Virus record (IMG/VR): IMGVR_UViG_3300032770_000097
Location: 1 to 21,453 of that record
Length of the DNA: 21,453 bases
DNA from: a virus
Direction: 5' to 3' (one strand)
The notes beneath the pieces were generated by a model. That model worked only from the letters and a program-made list of their open reading frames with translations. It was not told the DNA's origin and did not search any database. Both the position numbers and the translations under genes were made by a program. Every line of letters begins with the position of its first letter. Position 1 is the first letter of the stretch. Shown here piece after piece: positions 1 to 5,981 of the stretch.

Positions 1-10
1 GAGGATGTGG

Positions 11-208
11 TCATGGCTTACTCTTCAGCCCTCGAATAGCGATAGCATCGGTTCTGTGACAATACGCGCCTTGGTCATGTCGGTCGCAACGGGCATTGGC
101 CAGCTTCTCGCACTCCTGCGCCGCGCGTTCGAGAGCGGCGTCAACCGGGCGCTGAATGTCATGAATGCTGACCTCGAACTTCTTTGCTAACTCTTCCGCC
201 AAGCTCAT
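11..208 (-). CDS. Small phage protein, 65 aa, unknown function
   Basis: Third gene of a leftward mini-operon. The start at 208 is preceded by a purine-rich SD (AAGGGA, 4 bases before the ATG), and the ATG overlaps the stop of the upstream 33-aa gene (ATGA). The N-terminal half looks helical and the protein contains an ECEKLA stretch, then two Cys/His residues (C41, H44) and another C-H pair, ending in AIRGLKSKP. Many uncharacterised small phage proteins have an ECEKLA motif and end in IRxLK; that resemblance is from memory. No function can be assigned. Confidence 0.65.
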   Translation of the reverse strand: MSLAEELAKKFEVSIHDIQRPVDAALERAAQECEKLANARCDRHDQGAYCHRTDAIAIRGLKSKP

Positions 209-306
209 TTCTTCCCTTTCCGCATGGCCTCAGCCAGGTTCTTCAACACCCACTCTATCCAGCGAATCTCGCCGGGAGAGAGACGCACTAAGCCGTCGCT
301 GTTCAT
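205..306 (-). CDS. Mini-protein, 33 aa, unknown
   Basis: A short frame between two overlapping neighbours. Its ATG (306-304) overlaps the stop of the 52-aa gene and its TGA (207-205) overlaps the ATG of the 65-aa gene, so translation is probably coupled. A GGTGGGA stretch inside the upstream gene, about 9 bases before the ATG, can serve as SD. The product (MNSDGLVRLSPGEIRW start) is amphipathic with a lysine-rich end. Existence is inferred from the coupling; no family is recognised. Confidence 0.5.
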   Translation of the reverse strand: MNSDGLVRLSPGEIRWIEWVLKNLAEAMRKGKK

Positions 307-461
307 GTTTGTTTATCCCACCAGATGTCAATGTCTTGGTATGCCCACTCACGGAGTTGTTCGTCTATTTCGGATTCGCTGGCGTCATCGTCAATTTCGA
401 TTTCTTCGTTGACGTTAACAGTTACGTTTGAAATGTCCCTGCGATGGAAGAAAACTTTCAT
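303..461 (-). CDS. Small acidic protein, 52 aa, unknown
   Basis: First gene of the leftward mini-operon. SD AAGGGG lies 5 bases before the ATG at 461. The product starts MKVFFHRRDI, continues with a Val/Asn strand-like stretch, then a strongly acidic segment (EEIEIDDDASESEIDEQ) and a Trp-containing end (DIDIWWDKQT). The acidic body could mimic nucleic acid or be a protein-interaction module, but that is a guess. It overlaps the next gene by ATGA. The 317 bases upstream contain hairpins but no promoter I can defend. Confidence 0.6.
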   Translation of the reverse strand: MKVFFHRRDISNVTVNVNEEIEIDDDASESEIDEQLREWAYQDIDIWWDKQT

Positions 462-778
462 GGCATCCCCTTCGTATCCGCTGCACCTATGTGGGGTCGG
501 CTGGGGTACTCGGTTCCAATTTCCCCCAGCCTTTAGGCTTATCTAGTCTAGCCTGCTCGATTGTTGGGAACCATCAATCGTGACAGTTGTTGTTAGCACT
601 AGCGTTACCCCTCGCCACTCGTTGACTGAATCGGGCAGCTTAATCACGCTCTTGAGGCGGCTTAGAAAGCCGTGGTCGATCTACCGATAGGGCCATCTCG
701 TTTTGTTCCCTAGCCCTGCCACAGCCCGGTGAAACCCGCTGCCCGAACTCGTCTGCTCGCGGTGATGGAGCACATCAC
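462..778. other. Gene-free region rich in inverted repeats
   Basis: No credible gene is seen on either strand in this 317-base gap. It holds several inverted repeats: 499-506 pairs with 524-531 (GGCTGGGG/CCCCAGCC); 558-567 pairs with 571-580 with one mismatch in ten and a GAA loop; 658-663 pairs with 667-672 (CGGCTT/AAGCCG, loop AGA); 761-766 pairs with 774-779 (GGTGAT/ATCACC). The last begins at the stop codon of the HNH gene, like a terminator stem without a U-tract. It may be the 5' leader of the 461 gene, a structured RNA, or a protein-binding region. Confidence 0.5.
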
Positions 779-1270
779 CTACTCGCGTATACAGCTACCC
801 CGACTGACAATCTTATGTATGGTTGTCTTTCCTAGCTTAAACATACTCGCTAATTTCCTTGTGGATAGCTTAGGATATAGAGCCAGTATTTGTTCTCGTT
901 GCTCTGGCGTAGTCCACGCATTGCGCCACATGTAGCGTGGGTTAAGCCCTGTACGAATTGCATGACGTGAGTTCTCAGAGTATGTGACATACTCTAAGTT
1001 GTCGAGCCTGTTGTTAGTCTTATTTCCGTCTTTGTGGTTACGGCACAGCCCCTCTGGTATATCACCTAGAAAGGCTTGTGTAACAAGATGCCCAACGGGT
1101 TTAGCCGTTCTCTTTCCTCGCCAGTCGTGGTAAAGCCCGACAACAACATAGCCCTGTGGATTAGGCCAAGGCTTCAGTATCAGGCCATTATCTATACGCT
1201 TTACACGGCCAAGATTACTGACAGCATACCGATACTCATAACCCTTAATAGGACGCCACTCCTCTATCAT
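779..1270 (-). CDS. NUMOD4/HNH homing-type endonuclease, 163 aa
   Basis: The N-terminus (EEWRPIKGYEYRYAVSNLG, residues 3-21) is a NUMOD4 motif as found in phage free-standing homing endonucleases. The HNH_3-type core is at about residues 77-100: R-N-H-K-D-G-N-K-T-N-N, then L-D-N-L-E-Y-V-T and E-N, with the catalytic His and Asn visible. The C-terminal 50 residues form a helix-turn-helix-like segment (LSTRKLASMFKLGKTTIHKI) that likely binds DNA. The ATG overlaps the stop of the PD-(D/E)XK nuclease gene (ATGA), with SD GAGGAG. It is the last gene of the operon, a typical place for a selfish endonuclease to settle. Whether it acts as a homing enzyme or as a packaging/recombination nicking enzyme cannot be told. 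Confidence 0.85.
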   Translation of the reverse strand: MIEEWRPIKGYEYRYAVSNLGRVKRIDNGLILKPWPNPQGYVVVGLYHDWRGKRTAKPVGHLVTQAFLGDIPEGLCRNHKDGNKTNNRLDNLEYVTYSENSRHAIRTGLNPRYMWRNAWTTPEQREQILALYPKLSTRKLASMFKLGKTTIHKIVSRGSCIRE

Positions 1271-2544
1271 ATTTTCTCCTCTGGATGGTTGGGTATACGG
1301 TATTTGTATAGTCCGCTTCCTATAGGGTCTAGTCCGGCAGTTCCCCAGCAGTTTTCATACATGGGACACTTACTATGGAACTGTGGATCATAAGCACAAC
1401 CTGTAGTGTGCTTTGGGAAGTGCTGCGACAACAGTGTAGGTATAGAACAGCTATCAGTTTGTTGGTTCAGCCCAATCTGCACCAGTGCATTATGAACCTC
1501 AGTCTCCCTATACACCACTTGTGTCTGCCACTCCTCAAGCTCATGGGCACTACGGCTAATCAGTGGTGGCGATGGGAACTGTGCTCTCAGTAGCTCAGGT
1601 TCAGCTTGGTACAGGTTGCCTACCCACTCAGCTACCCCACCAGGGTAACGCTCTGCTATGCGCTGGCGATTCCAACCCTTACCGAGTCTGCGATTGTTCC
1701 CAGCCTCATCCTGCCACTCAAACTGAGCCTTCCACTCAAGGTCTATCCCACCAGCTTCAATCATGTAACCCCAGACCAAGGGACTGTTATGGTGCCAACG
1801 CCCCGATCCCTTGGGCCACTCAGTACGCAGCTCACCCTTGACTAAGCCCTCAACCTGCACACCAGCTACCTCACGTCCTAGACGGGCCTCAACAGGGAGA
1901 ACTTCGCTGATAGTCTGCTGGTCAGTCTTGAAGTTCTCAAGCCACTCTGAGTTAACTTTCTTAGTAGTCTTAAGGGAGAGGATCACCAAGGCACCATCAG
2001 TACGGCGCTCTAGGATTGCATCGGGGCGGCTAAGAAATACTAGCTGGGCATCACTAATGGGATACATCCCAGCATTCCCAACGCAAAGGGTTTCTTCAGT
2101 CTCAACCTGTACCACTCTATATTGCTCAAGCAGCACAGGGAGCCTTACCAGGCACCAGCCTACTACCAGCCCCTCAAGTAAGTCACAGTAATGGTCAATA
2201 AGCCAGGTCTGATCCTCAGTAACCTGAATCATCTCGCCATCAAATCCCATTTCGGTAAGGGTAGCTGATTGGAAGCCGTGAGCCTCGGTGAACTGCTTGC
2301 GGAGATTGGCCTGAGCATGAGCTATAATGTCCTTTATACTGTGCATTAGATGGAGTTCATCATTCCACTTACACAGTAATAGTGCCTCAGCAATAGCCTC
2401 ATGTACAGCCCCACCAAAAGCAAGATGCTGATTGAGCTTTACAGGCTGTAGACCTTTGCCGTCGTAGTAGTATTCCCAATACTCGCGGCGGGGGCATTTG
2501 TGGTCTATCTCGGTACGGGAGCGGTCAAAGTAGTGAATACTCAT
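1267..2544 (-). CDS. PD-(D/E)XK nuclease, Cas4/RecB-like, with Fe-S cysteines
   Basis: A 425-residue phage exonuclease-like protein of the PD-(D/E)XK (PDDEXK_1/Cas4) superfamily. Visible marks are: C17 near the N-terminus; motif I GGAVHEA (H48-E49); motif II SRPDAIL (D175); motif III ILSLKTTKK (K192) followed by the Q motif DQQ (209-210); and a C-terminal cysteine triad C383-x9-C393-x5-C399, which with C17 would make the 4Fe-4S site known in Cas4, AddB and Dna2. In this family the residue two before the motif III Lys is normally Asp or Glu, whereas here it is Ser190. The ATG overlaps the upstream stop (ATGA). The likely role is DNA end processing in replication or recombination; it is not evidence of CRISPR, since no array or other Cas gene is present. 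Confidence 0.85.
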   Translation of the reverse strand: MSIHYFDRSRTEIDHKCPRREYWEYYYDGKGLQPVKLNQHLAFGGAVHEAIAEALLLCKWNDELHLMHSIKDIIAHAQANLRKQFTEAHGFQSATLTEMGFDGEMIQVTEDQTWLIDHYCDLLEGLVVGWCLVRLPVLLEQYRVVQVETEETLCVGNAGMYPISDAQLVFLSRPDAILERRTDGALVILSLKTTKKVNSEWLENFKTDQQTISEVLPVEARLGREVAGVQVEGLVKGELRTEWPKGSGRWHHNSPLVWGYMIEAGGIDLEWKAQFEWQDEAGNNRRLGKGWNRQRIAERYPGGVAEWVGNLYQAEPELLRAQFPSPPLISRSAHELEEWQTQVVYRETEVHNALVQIGLNQQTDSCSIPTLLSQHFPKHTTGCAYDPQFHSKCPMYENCWGTAGLDPIGSGLYKYRIPNHPEEKI

Positions 2545-2735
2545 GGCAGTAATTCAAACTCCACATTCTGTAGGTAGCAAACTTCCCTCTCTTGGCCTTG
2601 CTCATCCTTCAGTATAGCCAAGTCATTACCACGATAAACTAACTCACCTATAAAGTCCTTGCTCCAATGCCCAGTAACTTTATAGTTGCGGCCTATAGTA
2701 CCTGCCTGTGGTAGTCTATTTTGTGTGTTCCACAT
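2541..2735 (-). CDS. Small protein, 64 aa, unknown
   Basis: The start at 2735 is chosen over longer upstream options because GAGG sits 6 bases before this ATG, and upstream starts would run deep into the preceding gene. The product (MWNTQNRLPQAGTIGRNYKV start) has alternating hydrophobic strands ending YLQNVEFELLP, compatible with a small SH3-like beta barrel; that fold is inferred. It overlaps the 71-aa gene by 20 bases and the nuclease gene by 4, so it is likely co-translated with the nuclease. Confidence 0.65.
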   Translation of the reverse strand: MWNTQNRLPQAGTIGRNYKVTGHWSKDFIGELVYRGNDLAILKDEQGQEREVCYLQNVEFELLP

Positions 2736-2931
2736 TAAGAGCCTCAAGCAATGCACAAGTATCTGTGTTGTCCTTGTGGTACTTAGCATCCTGCTCATAA
2801 ATAGCCACAGGAGTACCATCACTGAAGTGCTCACGATCCCAACGCTTACGTTCTAGCTTACGTTGACCTTCGCGTAGCTGCTCGCGCTCAATACCAGTGA
2901 GATTGTCAAGATACCTATTAGGCTTAGTCAT
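2716..2931 (-). CDS. Small charged protein, 71 aa, unknown
   Basis: Starts at the ATG at 2931 (MTKPNRYLDNLTGIEREQ), 6 bases after a GAGGGG SD. The ATG six bases further upstream would abut the SD. The middle is highly charged and probably helical (REQLREGQRKLERKRWDRE), followed by a polar tail ending VEHTK. The SD lies inside the coding sequence of the preceding 41-aa Cys-rich gene, whose stop overlaps this start by 8 bases. No family is recognised. Confidence 0.65.
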   Translation of the reverse strand: MTKPNRYLDNLTGIEREQLREGQRKLERKRWDREHFSDGTPVAIYEQDAKYHKDNTDTCALLEALNVEHTK

Positions 2932-3049
2932 ATTCATCCCCTCTCTCTAGCTCACACTCAGGGCATAGTTGCTCATACTCACCATCACACTCTTCCTCAA
3001 TATCATGGCTCCAATCTTCACCACATAGAGGACAGTAGTGTTCACACAT
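2924..3049 (-). CDS. Zinc-ribbon mini-protein, 41 aa (paralog 1)
   Basis: Begins MCEHYCPLCGE and continues to CDGEYEQLCPEC, giving two CxxC knuckles (C6/C9 and C29/C32) plus C2 and C21, a layout typical of a small zinc ribbon. It is clearly related to the 35-aa gene at 3237-3344: same MCEH start, same CPLC and LCPECE motifs. Its start lies inside the end of the 63-aa gene (ATGTGTGA: start of one, stop of the other), and its 3' end supplies the SD for the 71-aa gene. Possible roles include protein-protein contact or inhibition of a host factor; none is shown. Confidence 0.75.
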   Translation of the reverse strand: MCEHYCPLCGEDWSHDIEEECDGEYEQLCPECELERGDEYD

Positions 3050-3233
3050 TGTACTTCTTTCTCTCTGCTGCGATGATGGGCACAAGGTTTTGACTGATTT
3101 TGTGCATTACTGCTAACTGCTGTTTTGTAAGAGACAAGTTAACAGCTATGTAGTTAAGCCCCTTGGTAAACCCAACTGCAAATGCAGCATCAGCTACTTC
3201 CGAGAATGCTTCTTTGAATTGCTGTTCAAACAT
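3042..3233 (-). CDS. Small helical protein, 63 aa, unknown
   Basis: The start at 3233 follows a GAGAGGA SD at about 6 bases, provided by the end of the preceding Cys-rich mini-gene. The product (MFEQQFKEAFSEVADAAFAV) is Ala/Phe-rich and probably helical, with a second helix near SLTKQQLAVMHKI. It ends in Y-N-V with the stop overlapping the ATG of the next Cys-rich gene. No signal peptide is evident. Function unknown. Confidence 0.65.
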   Translation of the reverse strand: MFEQQFKEAFSEVADAAFAVGFTKGLNYIAVNLSLTKQQLAVMHKISQNLVPIIAAERKKYNV

Positions 3234-3236
3234 TGG

Positions 3237-3344
3237 CTATCCTCTCTCCTGTTCACACTCAGGACACAGCTTCTTATACTCACTATCACAGGCTTGCTCA
3301 TGCCACCATAGTTCCTCACACAGAGGGCAGATGTGCTCACACAT
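3237..3344 (-). CDS. Zinc-ribbon mini-protein, 35 aa (paralog 2)
   Basis: Begins MCEHICPLCEELW and ends KKLCPECEQERG, with C6/C9 and C27/C30 knuckles plus C2 and C19. It is a near duplicate of the gene at 2924-3049, separated from it by one unrelated gene. The start overlaps the end of the 60-aa gene through the same ATGTGTGA string used by its paralog, and the last codons again carry the SD (GAGAGAGG) of the following gene. This suggests a duplicated mini-gene including both junctions. Confidence 0.75.
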   Translation of the reverse strand: MCEHICPLCEELWWHEQACDSEYKKLCPECEQERG

Positions 3345-3519
3345 TGACTTGTCCCTTTACATACCGCTGCCAAATATAGATGATTCCTGTTTTAGTTCCA
3401 GTCTCATCACTTTCAGCAGTACGGTATAGGCACTTCCAACCGTGCTCTATGTGCTCCTTTTCATGGTCATTGTCCGGGCCGCTAGTAGGTCTAACAACTA
3501 CCTTACATTGTAGGGGCAT
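3337..3519 (-). CDS. Small protein, 60 aa, unknown
   Basis: Starts at 3519 behind a strong GGAGGT SD 5 bases upstream. The product begins MPLQCKVVVRPTSGPDNDHE and ends GIIYIWQRYVKGQVNV, a mix of strand-like hydrophobic stretches and acidic loops. Its last two codons and stop (AAT GTG TGA) contain the start of the following Cys-rich mini-gene. It overlaps the upstream HNH gene by 17 bases. No family is recognised. Confidence 0.6.
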   Translation of the reverse strand: MPLQCKVVVRPTSGPDNDHEKEHIEHGWKCLYRTAESDETGTKTGIIYIWQRYVKGQVNV

Positions 3520-4000
3520 TGACTACCTCCGTAATAGCCTCAAAGTGCTTGAGAGCCTTCTTGACCTTACGTGCCCTACGCTTAGCTTCGCGGTTTCTGC
3601 ACAGACTATCGCAGTAAAGATTACCAGGAACTACAAGCCTCTCACAGCCCATAGCATTGCACTGTGGCTGTGGCTTCTTCTTTCGTGGCAGAGTCCCTGC
3701 ATGTGTTTGAGTATGACAACTAGCACAAAGGTATTGTAGGTTATCTAAGGCATGGTAGTTCTCTAGTGTCCTGCCAACCACTTGCCTGTGGTGTATTTGA
3801 CTAGTGAAGAATACAGCAGCTTTGCAGTGCTCACAGCGGCGCCCAGATCGGACATAGAGCAATCGGCGCACAGCTAATGGAGCGCGTAGCAACTGACACA
3901 CCTGTTCAGGCTTCATGCTAAGGCGTTCTGCAACAGCCCTATAGGTAAGCCCTGTCAAACGGAGTTCCAGTGCCCTAACGCGCTGTGGATTGTTTTTCAC
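3503..4000 (-). CDS. HNH endonuclease with N-terminal helix-turn-helix, 165 aa
   Basis: GTG start at 4000, overlapping the RHH stop (GTGA), with an AGAGG SD. Residues 1-45 look like a helix-turn-helix (LTGLTYRAVAERLSMKPEQV). The HNH domain follows at about 55-103: RCEHC, then I-H-H, then NLQYLCASCHTQTH, giving the H-N-H residues and a CxxC...CxxC zinc site. The tail has a further Cys cluster (CNAMGCERL...YCDSLCRNRE), probably a second zinc finger, then a basic helix. It most likely nicks or cleaves specific DNA, either in recombination or as a mobile endonuclease. Its place second in a repressor-led operon suggests early expression. Confidence 0.85.
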   Translation of the reverse strand: MKNNPQRVRALELRLTGLTYRAVAERLSMKPEQVCQLLRAPLAVRRLLYVRSGRRCEHCKAAVFFTSQIHHRQVVGRTLENYHALDNLQYLCASCHTQTHAGTLPRKKKPQPQCNAMGCERLVVPGNLYCDSLCRNREAKRRARKVKKALKHFEAITEVVNAPTM

Positions 4001-4152
4001 TGTGCCTCTTGTTGTTGCTCTAAAGCAGTCCGCAACAGAACCTCGATCTGGCCTCTAACCGTGCGGTTTTCGGCCTTGGCAACACTCCGAATTTCGGCCA
4101 CGAGCTGCTTGCTGATGCGCACTGCCAAGCAGTTGTCCTTGGGTTTCTTCAT
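3997..4152 (-). CDS. Arc/MetJ-like ribbon-helix-helix repressor, 51 aa
   Basis: Starts MKKPKDNCLAVRISKQLV: the beta-strand residues (CLAVRIS) are followed by helix 1 (KQLVAEIRSVAKAEN), the turn, and helix 2 (TVRGQIEVLLRTALEQQ), the standard RHH pattern of small dimeric repressors. The ATG at 4152 is chosen because a TTGACA-17-TATCGT promoter would start transcription within about 2 bases of it, leaving no room for an SD. A longer start at 4182 would lie inside the promoter. It heads leftward operon 1, and a perfect palindrome covers its -35 box, so autoregulation is likely. Confidence 0.8.
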   Translation of the reverse strand: MKKPKDNCLAVRISKQLVAEIRSVAKAENRTVRGQIEVLLRTALEQQQEAQ

Positions 4153-4160
4153 ACACAGCA

Positions 4161-4189
4161 ACGATACATTGCAACTCTGCACTTGTCAA
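4161..4189 (-). promoter_or_regulatory. Promoter P1 for leftward operon 1 (sigma70 type)
   Basis: On the minus strand TTGACA (4189-4184) is followed by a 17-base spacer and TATCGT (4166-4161). The -35 is consensus and the -10 matches four of six positions. Eight bases separate the -10 from the RHH start codon, so the predicted mRNA is leaderless or nearly so. Confidence 0.65.
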
Positions 4190-4193
4190 GTGC
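4179..4193. promoter_or_regulatory. Perfect palindromic operator over the P1 -35 box
   Basis: GCACTTG-T-CAAGTGC is a perfect 7+7 inverted repeat around one central base and contains the whole -35 hexamer of P1. Its position would let a dimeric or tetrameric RHH protein block RNA polymerase. An 11-base part of it (CACTTGTCAAG) recurs at 6392-6402 over the -35 of promoter P2. Confidence 0.65.
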
Positions 4194-4283
4194 AAAATTA
4201 CAATTATTTTGTGGCCATTTTCACCACGGCCTGTGGCTAAATTGGCACTATTCATAGGGTTTCAGGTGTGTTACAAGGGGAGA

Positions 4284-4361
4284 GCAACCCTCCTGCCTTC
4301 TGGGGTTGCGACTCGCGCGGGGGCCGGGAACTCATAGGCTCGGCCCCAATCGCCTATGAGG
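4284..4361 (+). promoter_or_regulatory. Structured leader with competing hairpins over an SD
   Basis: Three inverted repeats lie before the 4368 gene: 4284-4290 with 4303-4309 (GCAACCC/GGGTTGC); 4320-4326 with 4341-4347 (GGGGCCG/CGGCCCC); and 4331-4339 with 4352-4360 (CTCATAGGC/GCCTATGAG). The second and third cannot coexist, because one arm of each lies in the loop of the other. The third captures most of the GAGG SD (4358-4361) of the gene starting at 4368, so the two states would be translation-on and translation-off. No rightward promoter is convincing upstream. Confidence 0.55.
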
Positions 4362-4367
4362 TTAAGA

Positions 4368-4634
4368 ATGAGTCTTTGTATCGGGTTACAAGATGTTGTA
4401 GCTGTTTTACTCTCGGATGGCTGGCATACGGTAGCTGATCGGTCGTTTGAGTCGGATTGGTATGAAATTTATGGTGTGGGCCTCTGTACCCAAGGGGCAA
4501 TCTGGGAAGAAGCTGATGGCACCCGCGTTTGTTGTGCTCTTAGCTCAGTTCTAGCCATTCGCTCAAAGCCCCCACAATCGAACGGAAACGCCCCTAGCAG
4601 CCCCGCAGACCCCCTCGGCAGGCCCAAAGCATGA
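4368..4634 (+). CDS. Small protein before the ATPase, 88 aa, unknown
   Basis: Start 4368 is preferred over the in-frame ATG at 4356 because GAGG sits 6 bases before it. The upstream ATG has no SD and lies in a stem. The product (MSLCIGLQDVVAVLLSDGWH) has a pattern G-A-I-W-E-E-A-D-G-T-R-V followed by ALSSVLAIRSKP, which I associate with uncharacterised small phage proteins that pair a W-x-x-x-D-G loop with an L-A-I/V-R strand. The tail is Pro/Ser-rich. It overlaps the ATPase gene by ATGA, so the two are probably translated together and may act together. Confidence 0.7.
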   Translation: MSLCIGLQDVVAVLLSDGWHTVADRSFESDWYEIYGVGLCTQGAIWEEADGTRVCCALSSVLAIRSKPPQSNGNAPSSPADPLGRPKA

Positions 4635-5833
4635 GCGCCAACCTAGCGCCTCTTAAACTGGCCGCTACGCTTGCCGACAAGACCCTGAGTGACTGTACGG
4701 GCCTGGACGACTACAAGCGCAAACTTGTTACCTACTGGGCACTCGCTACCCATGCCTTGCCACACCTAGAAACCTTCCCCATATTGAGCCTGTACGGACA
4801 ATTCGGTTGTGGCAAGTCAGAATGTCTCAACGTAATTAGTCTGCTCTCAGCCAAGTCAGTACGGATCACCCTCAATAGTTTCACATTTCCAGCAATCCGC
4901 GATGCCTTTATCAACGCCTATGAGGGTACTGTCTTAATCGAGGAAGCCGATGCAACATGGAAAGCAGAGCATGATAAGGCATTTGAGAACCTATTAAACA
5001 ACCGTGGCAACCGTGGTGCCTCTGTTGAAGAACATAATCACCAAGTAGGTAAGCATTGGGAACGTAAACGATCTAAATACTTTGGTGCAACAGTTCTACA
5101 CCGTCGAACACCATTTGATGATGCAGCCCTAGAAAGCCGTACTATAGTCGTAAAATTCAAGCCAGTACGTGAGCGCACCTTCAAGCCCTACAACTCTACC
5201 GATCCCCTCACTAAAGAGATAGCTAAAGCTATAGCACAGATAAAAAGCCTAAAGTTGCCTTACTTTGAATCCATTGCCAATGTCGCAGGACGCGTAATGG
5301 ATACTTACCGTCCCTGTCTTATGGTAGCGCAGTACCTAGACGATCAGTCATTTATCACAGACTCTCAGGACATTCTTCATACCCAAACTGAGAGTATGTC
5401 TATAGATCAGGGCACCGAGTTTAGTCACATAGTCTTTTCTGCCCTTATTAACTGTATGGTAGACCCAAACGATCCCACACATACCCTTAGCTATTGCAAT
5501 ATCAAGCTGAGTGCTTTAGCTGATGCTGCTTACAAGGAAACACGCGATTGGTACACCGCACGCAAGATTGGTCGTCAGCTCAGGCTCATGAGGTTTACCG
5601 TTAAAGTGTCCAACGGTCAGGCGGTTGTTGAGCCAAATCGCAAGTTATTGCGTAGTACTTACGAATCAATAGGTTACAATGACCCTGACATCTTGGAGCA
5701 ATTAAGCACCCCCCTACCCCCGAATAATAACAGTAATAGAATCAATGACATAGAAAAAGATAGAGAGAGTGATAGAGAGTCGGGGGCTACTTCTACGACT
5801 ACTTCATCTACTGCTGGGAAAAAGCCCAACTGA
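4631..5833 (+). CDS. P-loop ATPase, helicase/DUF3631-like, 400 aa
   Basis: The Walker A motif is GQFGCGKSE (residues 56-64), Walker B is TVLIEEAD (100-107), and an arginine-finger or sensor-like segment D-D-A-A-L-E-S-R ends at R170. This order and the ENLLNNRGNRGA segment between them resemble the DUF3631-type and SF3-like helicase ATPases of phages and mobile elements. The C-terminal third (LSALADAAYKETRDWYTARK) looks like a winged-helix DNA-binding part, followed by a low-complexity Ser/Thr/Asp tail. Probably a replication initiator or helicase, ATP-driven, acting with the 88-aa partner. No primase motif is visible. The SD is weak (AGG, 7 bases before the ATG), consistent with coupling to the upstream gene. 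Confidence 0.75.
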   Translation: MSANLAPLKLAATLADKTLSDCTGLDDYKRKLVTYWALATHALPHLETFPILSLYGQFGCGKSECLNVISLLSAKSVRITLNSFTFPAIRDAFINAYEGTVLIEEADATWKAEHDKAFENLLNNRGNRGASVEEHNHQVGKHWERKRSKYFGATVLHRRTPFDDAALESRTIVVKFKPVRERTFKPYNSTDPLTKEIAKAIAQIKSLKLPYFESIANVAGRVMDTYRPCLMVAQYLDDQSFITDSQDILHTQTESMSIDQGTEFSHIVFSALINCMVDPNDPTHTLSYCNIKLSALADAAYKETRDWYTARKIGRQLRLMRFTVKVSNGQAVVEPNRKLLRSTYESIGYNDPDILEQLSTPLPPNNNSNRINDIEKDRESDRESGATSTTTSSTAGKKPN

Positions 5834-5919
5834 AAACAAAGGACTTATCTAGGTAGATGAGCGGCTTGAAGGTTGGTAGAGCAAGGCTCGGGTAGATGAA
5901 GGGGGTTAACTCACTGAAA

Positions 5920-5964
5920 CTAAAAGAGAAAAGCCCCCCAAGCTCGGTTAAGCTCGGAGGGCTT
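5920..5964 (-). terminator. Strong rho-independent terminator, leftward
   Basis: On the minus strand the 15 bases 5964-5950 can pair with 5945-5931, with a few G-U pairs and an AACC-type tetraloop at 5949-5946. The stem is followed by TTCTCTTTTA. It lies between the convergent ATPase gene and the 5982 gene. On the plus strand the G-U pairs become mismatches and no U-tract follows, so it should stop only leftward operon 2. Confidence 0.8.
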
Positions 5965-5981
5965 GGTGGGCAGCAGGAGGA

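Noticed and set aside
590-710. Minus-strand tRNA-Arg-like anticodon arm (stem CGGC/GCCG with loop TTTCTAA)
   Set aside because: The anticodon loop looks right, but neither a D stem, a T stem with a TTCRA loop, nor an acceptor stem can be paired around it. It is only a hairpin.
1267-2544. CRISPR-associated Cas4
   Set aside because: No array, spacer acquisition genes or other cas genes are present. The same fold with four cysteines is common in phage recombination nucleases.
4242-4272. Rightward promoter TTGGCA ... TGTGTT before the 4368 gene
   Set aside because: The spacer is 19 bases and the -10 matches only three positions; too weak to annotate.
5845-5900. GGTAGATGA repeats as an origin or regulator site
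   Set aside because: Only two full copies and one partial in a short spacer; not enough to distinguish from chance.
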